Below are positions 34,701 to 46,183 of a stretch of 64,000 nucleotides of DNA, piece by piece. Source of the stretch: Rosellinia necatrix (lineage: Eukaryota > Ascomycota > Sordariomycetes > Xylariales > Xylariaceae); contig JAGYVD010000009.1 in the NCBI GenBank assembly GCA_021209875.1, forward strand, positions 310,001 to 374,000. The letters are read 5' to 3'. Position numbers and translations under genes: made by a program. Every line of letters begins with the position of its first letter. Within the stretch, counting starts at the first letter, position 1. The notes beneath the pieces were generated by a model. The model saw nothing but the letters and a program-made list of their open reading frames with translations, did not search any database and had not been told where the DNA came from.

Positions 34701-35982
34701 TTTATATAATATTATTAGCCTTCTTATAAGTTTTTTATAGCTATAATTAATAGTAAAAATATAAACTAGACTGGTTGTTTTTAATATATAAGATATTTAT
34801 TAATAAGTATTAAATAGCGCTTATTTATTATTTATTATTAAAAATAAATAAAGCTATAAAACAAATAAATTAAAAAACGCTAAGATATTTATAAATATAT
34901 ATTATATATATTTAATATAACCAGCTTGTATTATTTTTAAAACTATATTTATTATAAATAATTAAAATATTATAATTATTAAGCTAAAATTTTTTGTAAT
35001 TTATAAATATTATATAGCTATTATATTAATGATTAAATATTTAATATAACTTGTTTATAATTTATAAATTTTAATGAAAATATTTATATAGAACAAAAAA
35101 TAGTATAAAATTTATTTAAATAATTACAGCTATAATATAACAGAACTAAAAAAAAGCTGCTAATAAACAGCAGGCGTTGACTAACAAGTTTAAAACTAGA
35201 GATTTTATTTAGCTGTTTTTCAAAAATATATAAACGTTAAATAATAGCTAGCTTTTTTTGTTTATATAAGCAAAAAATTTTAAAAATTAAAAAATATAAA
35301 ATAAAGAAAATATTAAAAGCTTCTTAAATTAAAAAAACATAAAAGTTTATAAACTAGTTATAAAATCAAAAAAATGTGCTAAACTGATTAAAAACTTTTA
35401 AATTTTTTTAAAAGTTTAAACAGCAAACTATTTTAAAAAATATATATATATAAATATATAAAATAATAATAAATTTAACGTAAAAATAAAAAAATATAGC
35501 TAAAAAATAAAACGTAAAAAATAATAAATAGAATAAATAAATAATATAAAATATTATATATTTTAATTATAAATAAAACTAGCTTATAAATATATTATAA
35601 ATAATATAAAAATAATAAAATTATTAGATAAAGCTGGCTAATTCTTTATATTTTTATACAAGTTTTAAATAAAATAATAATAAACGCTGCATAAGCAGTG
35701 TTTAAACCATTTAATTTGTTTTAATTTTTTATTATTAAGATTTAATTTTTTTTAAGCTTTATTTATAACTAATATAAAAACAGCTGATATATTTAATAAA
35801 AATAACGCAGCTGCAGCTATTAAAGTTTTATTAATAATAGCTGTAGCTATGCTGCTTGTTATATTATTTTAAAACTTAATTAATTTCTATTTATTTTTCC
35901 AGCTGTTTATAATTAATATTAAAATAAAGATTGCGTTTTTAATACAGTTTATATAAACTTAAAAAAAAATTTATAAAAAAAA
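31771..35982 (+). mobile_element. RIP-degraded Ty3/Gypsy pol remnant, element 1
   Basis: Plus-strand translation, read through stops, gives recognisable Gypsy order. RT end KYLGFIIKA at about 33,565-33,595 and RNase H NYKIYNKKLL at 33,731-33,760 come first. An integrase core starting NKFNKAVILK follows near 34,630 and extends to about 35,000. Reverse transcriptase before integrase defines Ty3/Gypsy rather than Copia. Stops are too frequent for function. Which LTR family it carried is unresolved. Confidence 0.8.
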
Positions 35983-36110
35983 TGACACAGTTAGGAAAAG
36001 GGGCTCCTTATCTAGCTAGCGCAGCTAGCTAGATAAGAATTGTATAGATTAGATAAGGTACTAGCTTAAAGCTTCTGGTCCCTGCGGGACTAGAAGCCCT
36101 TCTTTTTTTA
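35983..36110 (+). mobile_element. Family D hairpin insertion, copy D3
   Basis: Starts TGACACAGTTAGGAAAAGGGG. It has a 14 bp perfect stem CTTATCTAGCTAGC-GCA-GCTAGCTAGATAAG (36,007-36,037), the core TAGATTAGATAAGG (36,045-36,058), and GCTTCTGGTCCC-TGC-GGGACTAGAAGC (36,071-36,097), whose single mismatch is a CpA-to-TpA change. The right end is not resolved and no TSD was found. Confidence 0.7.
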
Positions 36111-39100
36111 ATTCTATATTATATTTTTATAGACTTAATTATACTACTTTTAGTAAACTATATTAAATAGTGCGGTAAGTTCTATGATTATACGCCTTTA
36201 TATTTTAGTCTATTTTTTTTTTATGCCGGCAGATAAAATACGCTTGGTTTTTTAACGTCTGCGTATACTTGAACCTTAATACAGCTTTTTTTTGTATTTT
36301 AAGCAGCGCTGTTTATAGAAAAAGTAGAACTGCTAGCTTTTAAGCTTAACTGTTGCTAGTAAGATTTATTAATGTTTATTTAACTTATAGATTTAATAAT
36401 TTGTTTAACTTAATATATTTTGCGTTAGCTAACTAGTTGATTATTATATTTTGTAAAGCAAAAATATTTTAAAAGAACAGCAGTTAAAAAATATTTTATT
36501 TTAAATAATTTTTTTAATATTTTTGTTTTATTTATATATTTTATATATTAATATGTTATAATTTTAGGCTAATCTTCTTTTTATAATTAATTTAATTGTT
36601 TATTTATTATTTAAATAACTAGTTTATATATTTTTAACATTAAACAGAATATTTTAAAAAGCTTTTTAATGCTATAGTTTTTCCGGCTATAAAACAATTA
36701 TTTTAATTTTGGTTTTAATAGTTAATATTAAAATAATATTTTATTTTATTATTTTTAAATAAAAAGCTTTTAAAAATTAAGATAATATATTTATAAAATA
36801 ATTTACGCGTTTTTTATTATTTATAAACAAAATATTTTTAGCAATTATAAAAGCTTATGTTTTTAAAAACTTATTTTAAATCTAACCGCTAAAAATCTGG
36901 TATTATATAAATATTTAATTAAACAATCGATTATAATATAATAATTAGCGTTTAAATTAATTAAAAACTATAATAACATTTTAATTATAAAAGCTATATT
37001 TGTTTTAATATTACTCTGTTATATAACGTTAATTTAATTTTTTTAATAAGCTTTTATTTGTTTTTTATAATTTAACTTAAGTTATATACAAAATTTTTAT
37101 ATAATAAAAATAGCTAGTATATAAACTAAATTATTTAGTTTATAACGTTTAACAATTTTTAATATATTAATTATAAGCTAGAAAAATTCGTTTAAACATT
37201 TTAATTATAAATTATTTTAATTTTTAAAGATTATTTAATATTGTTTTATTTTTTAAGTTTATATACTTTTTAGTATTTTATATAATTTTTATTTTTAACT
37301 TTATAATTTTTATAATAAAGCATTAAAAATTGTTTATATAAAAATTATAAACATAGATCGATTTTAATATAAAATAAACAAAGCTTTTTAAAAAATAATT
37401 ATATTTAATATTTTAAATATTAACAAGAACTTTTATATTAAAAAACAGGGAATTTTTAAATTATATAGCGTTTTATTTAATAATAATGCTTTAGTTGATT
37501 ATAAAAAGCTTTTAAAAAAACAGCATGCTATTAAGGTTTTTTTAGTTTATAAAACGTTTAAAAACATAAAAATTATATTAAACTAAAGCATTTTTAAATT
37601 AAAATATGCTATTAAAGCTATAATAAGCTTAAAAGTATTTATAGCAAATATTGCTATATAAATTATTTACAACGTATTTTTTAGCTAAAAATTATTTTAT
37701 ATTATAATATATAATTTATATCGTTTAATGTATTTTTTTTATTAAACTTATATTAAAATATTTATTTAAATAATAACAGAAATTTTAAAACTTTGTTTAG
37801 TTTTATTATTTTAACTACTTTTTTTTTTAAACGATTTTTTTTATATAAATATTAGTATAAAACTGTTTATTTATTAAATAGTTTTAAAGATTTTTTTAGC
37901 TTTTTAATAGCAGTTTTAATAGATTGTTTATATATATATGCTTTTTTAGCTTAGCATTTATTTTTTTTGCTTTATTTTAGTTTATTACGGCCGTAAATAC
38001 TGCGTGTAATATTTTATACTTTTTATTTTTCTATAAAACGTTTATTTTTAATTAAATAAATAAGTTTTTATAAAGTTAGATTAATTTTAATTATTTAAAA
38101 CTTTAATAATATTATTTAAATAAATTATTATGATAAATATAAACGTATTATTTTTTTTAATATTAAATTAAAAGTTTTAGCTTTTAATTTTTAATTTAAG
38201 CAAAAAGCTGCTAAAAATATTTTATACGTACATATTTATTTTATTAGTTCGTTTAATTAATTAATTAATTAAGAAGCTGTTTATGTTTTAATGATTAATA
38301 TTTTAAAGCTATTTTATAATATCTGATTATATTAGTTTTAGAAAATAATCTTTTAAGCTTTTTTTTAAAGCTAATTAGTTTTATATTAAATAAAAAGCTC
38401 TGTTTTATTTTATATAATTGTTTTATTTTTTGCGCTTAAGCTTAAAAGCTTTTTCTAGCTTATAGTTTATTTTTTTATTTTTAACCTCTGGTTGTTTTTT
38501 AGTTTAAAAGTATTTTAAAAAGTTATAAGTTTATACAGCTAAATATTATAAGCGTTACTTTTAATAGTATGCTTTTTAATTATTTTTACTTTTAATTTTT
38601 ATTTTAGTAGTTAGCTTTTTTAAAGTTTATTAGTTAAATTAAAAGTATTTTTAAGCTTATATACAGCTATAAGTTTAATATTTTATATATTTAATATAAT
38701 AAAAGCTTTAAAAGCTTAAATTTAATTTTAATAATTTATTTAATAAAAGCTTTATTTATTTTAATCGTTAGTTTTTTGTTTTTTTAATAAAATTTTTTTA
38801 TTAAATTTAACGTTTTATATAATAATTATTTTATTTAATTAAAAAATTTATACGCAGTATAAATTATAAGCTTAATAGCTTATAAAATATTTTATATAAA
38901 TATAAACTTTAGCTTTATATTTTCATTAATTATGCTTAGCAAGCTTATAGATTTTTATTAAATAAGCTTTATATTTATATATATATATCCTGCTTTAATT
39001 AAAGCGTAAATTGTTTACTAGTTTTTTAACGCGTTTTATAGTATATTAACAGAATAAATGTTTAAACTAGTTTTTTAAAACGTAATAAAGCGTGTAATAG

Positions 39101-39290
39101 CTTTTTACAGCAGAAAAGTTTTTGTTATATAGTTAAACTGCTGTTTTAACAGCTTTTAGCTGAAGCTTTTTTAAAAGTCCTGTTTTTTTTAATATTTTAA
39201 TAGCTTAATTAATAATTTTTTAGCTAGCGCGCTTTAACGCGCTGTTTAATTTAAAAACTTTAATAATATTTTAATAAATAATAACAAACT
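36111..39290 (-). other. T-rich RIP-degraded block, unidentified
   Basis: About 3.2 kb with a T-rich plus strand, so any former coding strand was probably minus. It separates two A-rich plus-strand Gypsy remnants and looks like an independent inserted element. I could not recognise a protein domain through the stops. Confidence 0.4.
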
Positions 39291-42200
39291 ACTACTTTTT
39301 TATATAATATGTTATAGAATAAATAAAAACCGTTTTTAAATAAGCTAAAAAATTTAAAGCATACGCGATTTAATTAAATAAAAAATTAAAAAAAAATATA
39401 AAAAAAACTTAAAAATAAAACTATAAAACTAAAAATAGTTTGAAGCTATTTTATTAATAAATAAAAAAATTATATAAAAGCTTAACAAAAATTAAATAAG
39501 TTATATTAAGTTATTTTTTATAAACTTTTTATGTTTAAACTAAAAAAAAGTTTTAATAACACTGCTATAAACCGCGTTATAGCTAAACTTAAAACAATAA
39601 TTAAAAAATAAAACCGTTTATAAGATTTTTTATATAAATTAAACTAATAAGTAGTCGACTTGCTTAATTAAATATAAAATATATATTTTTTTAGAGGTTT
39701 TTAAAAAAAAATCTTATAAATTTATTAAAATTTTAATAAATAAATTTTATAACAAAACTATAAAAACAAAATTAATTTTAAAGTTTAGTATTATAATATA
39801 ATTAACTGTTTAAAAGTTAATACAGACTAGTTTATAAATAATTTTGTAAAAATAAGCAATATTAAATCTTATTTTGCTAGTAAAACTTTAAAAACCTGAT
39901 TTTTATTTATTAATTAAATATTTTAATATAATTATAATATTTAAAAATTTAATATAATATTTATATAACACTTATAAAAACGTAAACGTACTAGAAAAAG
40001 CAAAAGCTGATTATAAAGCATTAAATTTTAATAAGTATACTTTATTTAAATTTATTTAATTTAAAACAGATTTTATAAAACTTGTTAAAAAAATATGTTT
40101 TAATAAAACTAAATAAAAAAAAAAGTTTAAAAACAAATTGTTTTTATAACTTGCAACCGAAATAATTTTTAAGTATTTTAAAAAATCAGTAGATTTTAAC
40201 GCGTATATAAAATACTACATATAAATAGCTTATTATTTGTTAATTAATAATTAAAAACGTACTAACGCTTATAAAACAAAAGAAACTTTTAAAAACACAA
40301 CTTATATCCGGCGTAACTATACTTTTATAACGCTTGTTAAAAAATAAATATTTACTTTATTTATATTGTCAGAAAATCAAAACTAAACGTTTAAATTATT
40401 AATTAAAAAAATAAAACAGCTGATTATAAAAAACAAATATTTCTATTATAAACAGAAAAAATATATTATTAAAAATTGTTTTTTAAAACTTTCTAACTAA
40501 ATATAACATAACGTTTACGTTAACGCTATTATAAACAAATATAAACCAGCGTTTATTATAATATTAAAAAAAAACATTTGTAATGTTAAAGCAGAAAAAA
40601 AATAACTTTAAAACAAATAAACTCTTTTTTAAGGCCGGTATTACTATTTATAAATAAAAAAAATATAATAAACAATTATTTAAATAGCAAACTTTTATTA
40701 TATATTTATACCTTATATAATAATAAACTATTTTTAATAAGTTATAACATACTTGGAAATATAAAAGCAGATATATATATATATATAAACGTATTTTTTA
40801 TTAAAAAACTAACAAAGTTATTTAGTTTACTAATTATAAATAAATATAAACAATAAGTAATTATTAAATATAATAAAAATTAAATCAGAAAATTAATATA
40901 ATATTACAACTAATTTTAAAAATATATAATAAAACTTTTAAAAACGTTTTTATTAATATATTAAATATAAACTATAAAGTTGTAATTAAAAAAATAGTTT
41001 AAACAATATAATATATTATTAAATATAAAATAATATATTTTAGTTGTTTTTTAACTTATTAAAAATTATAAATATAGTTATATATTAATTATAAATAAAA
41101 CAAAAACTTAAATATAATATTTAAAGTATTAAAAAATGCTGACCAACGCAACTACAATATTAAACTTAATAAAAAAAGCATTAAAAAAAATGCAGCAGCA
41201 AATATTTTTTAAAACATGCTATTAAAAATAAAAATAAAAAAACGATGTAACGCAAAATTATTTAAAAAATAAAAAAAGCTTAAAAAATTATATTTTTATA
41301 TTAAAAATAAAACTAATCTTAAAAAAATCGACAAAAGCGTATTAACTTTATAAAAATCTAACATTAACAGATTTTACCGTATAAAAAAAACAAAATAAGC
41401 TGGTATAAAAAAACCTAATATTTAAATTGCTATTTTAATACTACTGCATTTATAACTTTAATAAAAAAACTAAAGCGCTAATAAAATATAAATTATTAAT
41501 ATTTATTAAATTAATAAACTAATAAACAAAAAAAAAATAAACAAATAAAAAATAAAAACAAGCTTAAACAAAAAACGTTAGAACTTATACCTTTAAAATA
41601 CTACAACTTATTTAACACGTTTAGTAAAAAAATCAGATAATTTACTTTTCACTAGCTTTATATAAATTATAAAATAGATTTTATAAAAAGCAAATTAGCT
41701 AAAAATATAAAATATAGTTTTTTATATAAAATATTACTTAATAAGTTGCAAGCTGTGCAGAAATATCTAATTAATAATTTATAAAAAAGTTTTATTAAGT
41801 TTAACAACATGTTATATATAGCGCTTATATTATTTATAAAAAGCTAATAAAAACGCTGTTTTTATATAAATTATTAAAAACTAAATAAAATTATAAAAAA
41901 AACCAGTATTTTTACTACTTATTAAAAAACTTTGTTTTATATTTTAAATATTAAAATTTTTATAAAAATTAATATAAAACAAGCTTTTTATTATATCCGT
42001 ATATATAAAAATAATAAAATCTAACTAATTTTTATATAAAATATAAAATATACCGTTATAAAATATTATTGTTTAAACTAATAAATAGTTTATTTATATT
42101 TTAAAAATATATTAATAATATATTATTTAATTTTTAAATAATTTTATAACATATATATAAACAACGTATTTATTTATTTAAACAATTAAAAATATATAAA

Positions 42201-45047
42201 ATATATATAAAAAAGTTCTTTAAAAATTATGTAATGCTAGCTTGTAAGCCGATCTAAAAAATCAGAGTTTTATATATAATAAATTAAATTTTTAAGTTAT
42301 ATTATTAGAACTAAAATATACAGGTTAATTTAGCAAAATTAAAGCCGTAATAAATTAAAAACTTTTATAACAATAAAAATATATAATTTTTTTAAAATTT
42401 TATAACTTCTACCGAAAATTTATTTATTAATATAATTATATTATAATTTTTATAAACTATTTAATATAAAAAATAAAACTTTTAATTAAATAAACGATTA
42501 TAATAAAGCTTTTATTAATTAAAAAAGCTTTAATAACAGTTTTTATTAAAACATTATTAATATAAATTACTTATAAAAATTAAAATTAATTTGTTTAATA
42601 AAGTTGCAGTAAAAATATTATTGCAATTATATAAAAATAAATAATATTTTATAGCTTACTTTTTAAAAATATTATATAATATTAAACTAAACTATAATAT
42701 TTTTAATAAAAAATACTAGTTATAACTATAACGTTAAAAAATAAAGGCCAGAACTAATAAGCAGTTAAAAAGAACTTTTTTATAATTACAGACTATTAAG
42801 CATTAAAATATTTTAATATAAAATAATATTTAAATTTAAAACAAACTAAATAAACTAAACTATTTTTAAAATATAACTTTTTAATTATTTTTTGTTTTAA
42901 AAAAAAAACGTAGTAGCTAACGCCTTATTACGTAAATAAAAAAACTTAATAACATAAAAAGCTAAAAAAAAAACATAAAAATATTTAGCGATTTTTAATT
43001 TATTACTAGCAAAACAAAATAATATTTTTATAAACAAAAAAATATTAAGTTCTTATATTAGCTTTAAAAAAAAAAAATAAAAAAATTAAATAGCTTTTAA
43101 TTAATCGATAAAAACAACAACCTGTAGCAATTTAAAAACGGATTAATAATAATATATAAAAAACTAATAGTCCCTGATTATTTTTATTTAAAAATAAAAC
43201 TTATTTAAAAAATTTACGATTATATATTTATTGCTTATTTAAATAAATGTAGAACTAAAAAACTAATATTAAAAAAATACTAGTAGTTTAGACTAGCTAA
43301 TAGTTGTAATATATATATAATAAACTATATAAAATGCCGGCCAGTAAAAATATTTTATAATAAAACCTTAAAGTTTTTAAAACTATTATTAATTTTTAAC
43401 TACATATAGTAATATTTAATAATAAATTTTAAATAAATGCTTAAAAATAAACACAGGTATAATAATATATTAGTTATAATAAACCGCTTAAAAAAAATAT
43501 AAATAATTTTTTACATAATATAAACTATAGCAACTAATGCAGCAAAAATATACTAAAAAGCTTATTTAAAATATTTAATATATTTATAACCGTAATATTA
43601 AATAAAAATTATAATTTATTTTAGCTTTTACTAATAAATTATATAAATTAATAAATATAAAATATATATTAGCTTTTACAAAATATTATAAAACTATTAA
43701 ATAAACAGAAATAATAAATAAATATTTTAATTAATAATTAAAGCTTTATATTAGTTATTATTAAAATAATTAATTAAAATAAATACTAGTAATAAACTAT
43801 ATTTAACTATTATTATTTTATAAGTTTATAAAATTATCGCTATATAAAATAAAAATAAAATTTCTGATATTTTTAATTTTAACTAAAAAATAAAACAGCC
43901 GCGGAAAAACTAAAAACTATTAATAAAAAAAATATAAAACAAAAGCGTAAAATAAAGCATTAAAAATAATTTATTTTATAAATTTTGTTAAAAATATTTA
44001 AAATAAACTTAAACATAAATAATAAAATAAGCTAACCGCGAACAATAAAACTCCGATTTTAATATAAAAAACTACGTATTAATATTAAAAAAATAATTAT
44101 AAAAATAAACCGTTTATTTAATAAATTAAACTATTTTATAATATGATAAAAGTTTAAAATAATTAATAAAAATAAAAATATATTTATTTTAAAAATATTA
44201 TTTAATTAAAAATTACCGAACTAATATTATATTAATTAATTATAATTATTTTTAATAATTTATTATTAAAATAAAAAGCTAAAAACTTAAACAAAAACTA
44301 GTTAAAATATAAAAAAGAAATTTTATTATAAAAAAATTAAAGCTTTTAAAATATATTATAAAAGCTATAATATTAAATTAATTAAAAAGTTAAGATGTTA
44401 ATAATAAATAATATTTAATAAAAACTTTAAAAATAATATAAAATTATTAAAAAATTTTATAATATAAATTTAAAAACAGCAGAACTTTTAATAAAATTAA
44501 ATAATTAGTTATAAGCTATAAAAAAAACAAGTTTAATATAATATATAAAAACAATAATAAAACTATATAAAAAAACAATAAAACAAAAATAAAAACAAAT
44601 ATAAATTAAAATAAACATAAAATAAAATAATATAATATAAAAAACTTATATAATAATTTAATAATATAAAAGCTTAAAAAGCATTATATAAATAAATATT
44701 TAAAACGATTTTTGTTTTTACTAAAAAGCACTATATAAAAATTATATATTTAAAACCTAGACATGTTTTATAAACAAGCTATTTTTTTTAAAAGGGGGTA
44801 GTTACAGATAACTGGCCTTTTAACCGCGGCATGCGCAGCACGCGCGGGTTATCTGCACACCTGTTGTTAACTAGCACGCATAGACCAGCTGTAGCGCATA
44901 CAGACTAGACCTACCCCATACACACTTAGCCAGAATTCTAGTGGGCTAATTCTTCCCACTTACTCTTTCTTTTTTTATTTGTAGATTTTCGTACAATATA
45001 TCACTTATTGTTGGAGCATCGACTTCTTATTTGTGCCTGATGCAACA
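39291..45047 (+). mobile_element. RIP-degraded Ty3/Gypsy element 2 with family A 3' LTR
   Basis: Plus-strand remnant with Gypsy order. A decayed gag zinc knuckle lies at about 40,438-40,479. RT follows at about 41,600-42,600 (KILLNKLQAVQKYLINNL at 41,724, YNFYRKFIY near 42,398). The RNase H end NVVANALLRK is near 42,905, and integrase LYKLINIKYILAFTKYYKT lies near 43,640-43,700. A polypurine tract AAAAGGGGGT (44,790-44,799) directly precedes the LTR at 44,800. The 5' LTR is missing at the expected place; the remnant seems truncated by the neighbouring T-rich block. Confidence 0.82.
44800..45047 (+). mobile_element. Family A LTR, copy 4 (3' LTR of Gypsy element 2)
   Basis: A 248 bp copy, AGTTACAGATAACTGG to ..GATGCAACA. 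It is more mutated than the other A copies and follows a polypurine tract, which fixes its orientation as a 3' LTR. Flanking five bases differ (GGGGT and TTTAT), as expected when only one LTR of a pair is seen. Confidence 0.8.
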
Positions 45048-45429
45048 TTTATTATATTTTTAAAAAATAATCGAATAAATGTTAATAAATATGCTAGAAC
45101 AAACAGGCTGCGCGCTGTTTTAAACGCTTTTTATTAATTTTTTTTTAGCATGCGTTTTAGTACAGCTTTTATATTTAATTTGTAAAACTTTTTAAATTTT
45201 AAATTTTTTATTTTATATAAAAACGTTTATAAAACGTTTTATTTTAATTTAATTTAATTAAATTTTTTTTTTAAATCAGTTGTTTATTTTTTCATTAGTT
45301 TTGTTTATAACAGCTAGCTAAAAGATCGTAAATTTTTTTAGGCCTTATTTATAAATATTATTAATATTAAGCCTGTATAAGCATTATTATTTATTAGTTA
45401 ATTTATTTATATAATTATTTTAATTTTTA
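45048..45429. other. AT-rich sequence without identifiable feature
   Basis: RIP-type sequence between two family A LTR copies; nothing recognised. Confidence 0.5.
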
Positions 45430-45434
45430 CAGGT

Positions 45435-45665
45435 AGTTACGGATGACTGGCCCTTCCCGTGGCGTGCGTGGCACGCGCGGGACATCTGTACACCTGTTGC
45501 CAACTGGTGCGCACAGACCAGACCCACCCCACACACCTGCACTTAGCCAGAATTCTAGTGGGCTAATTCCTCCCACTTACTCTTTCCTTTTTCATCTGTA
45601 GATTTTCGTATAATACATCACTTATTGCTGGAGCCTTGACTTCTTATTTGTGACTCGTGCAACAC
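45435..45665 (+). mobile_element. Family A solo LTR, copy 5
   Basis: A 231 bp copy, AGTTACGGATGAC to ..CTCGTGCAACA, with a perfect TSD CAGGT (45,430-45,434 and 45,666-45,670). It is almost unmutated and lacks the CTACAGCTGGTCTGTG-type segment found in copies 2, 3 and 4. Confidence 0.9.
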
Positions 45666-45979
45666 AGGTTAACTTACTTAGTTTTTCGCCGGGCTGATTT
45701 TTTTATATTTAATTACTTAATATAATAAAAATCGGTGCTAATTTTTTAAGTTTTATATTATATTAAATATTAAAACTTTTAAAAAGCTTTTTATATTTGC
45801 TAAATAATATAAATTTTTTTTTATAATTTTTTTTTTGCTACGTTAATAAATTTAATAACAGCTTAATTTAAAGCTAGTTTTATATAAAAAACTTTTAAAA
45901 AAGCTTTATGATAGAGTCCCCGAAGGGGCCCATATCAATCGAGCCAACGGCTCGTGTATTATTAGATTAAATAGGTTGC

Positions 45980-46183
45980 TAAGAGGTGCACTATAGGGGT
46001 GTAAAATATATATTATAAAAAAATTAAAAACTAGCAAATCTAGGCTAAACTAAAGTTTTACCTAGGTATAGGCTAGGACTTATATATATAAGGCTAGGCC
46101 TAATTAAGTCGTGCCTGTAGCTACAGGCCACAGCACCCCAAGCAAAAAGCTTATATAAACGCTTTTTTTATACGCGCGTATTA
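45980..46183. repeat. Left LTR of element B
   Basis: 204 bp. It contains GGGGTGTAAAATATATATTAT, the block AAGGCTAGGCCTAATTAAG, GCACCCCAAGC and a TATA-like CTTATATAA followed by ACGCGCG. It is less mutated than the right LTR in its first 25 bases (GGGG kept, AAAA at 53,212-53,217). Confidence 0.88.

Noticed and set aside
35991..36003. AGGAAAAGGGG read as the polypurine tract of Gypsy element 1
   Set aside because: The same stretch aligns with the first 20 bases of other D copies (D2 has AGGCAAGGGG inside its TSD-bounded unit), so it is part of family D rather than a primer site.
31510..36110. D2 and D3 as the two LTRs of Gypsy element 1
   Set aside because: D2 has its own perfect TSD (AAATA on both sides), so it is a solo insertion, and D2 and D3 differ in all their stems.
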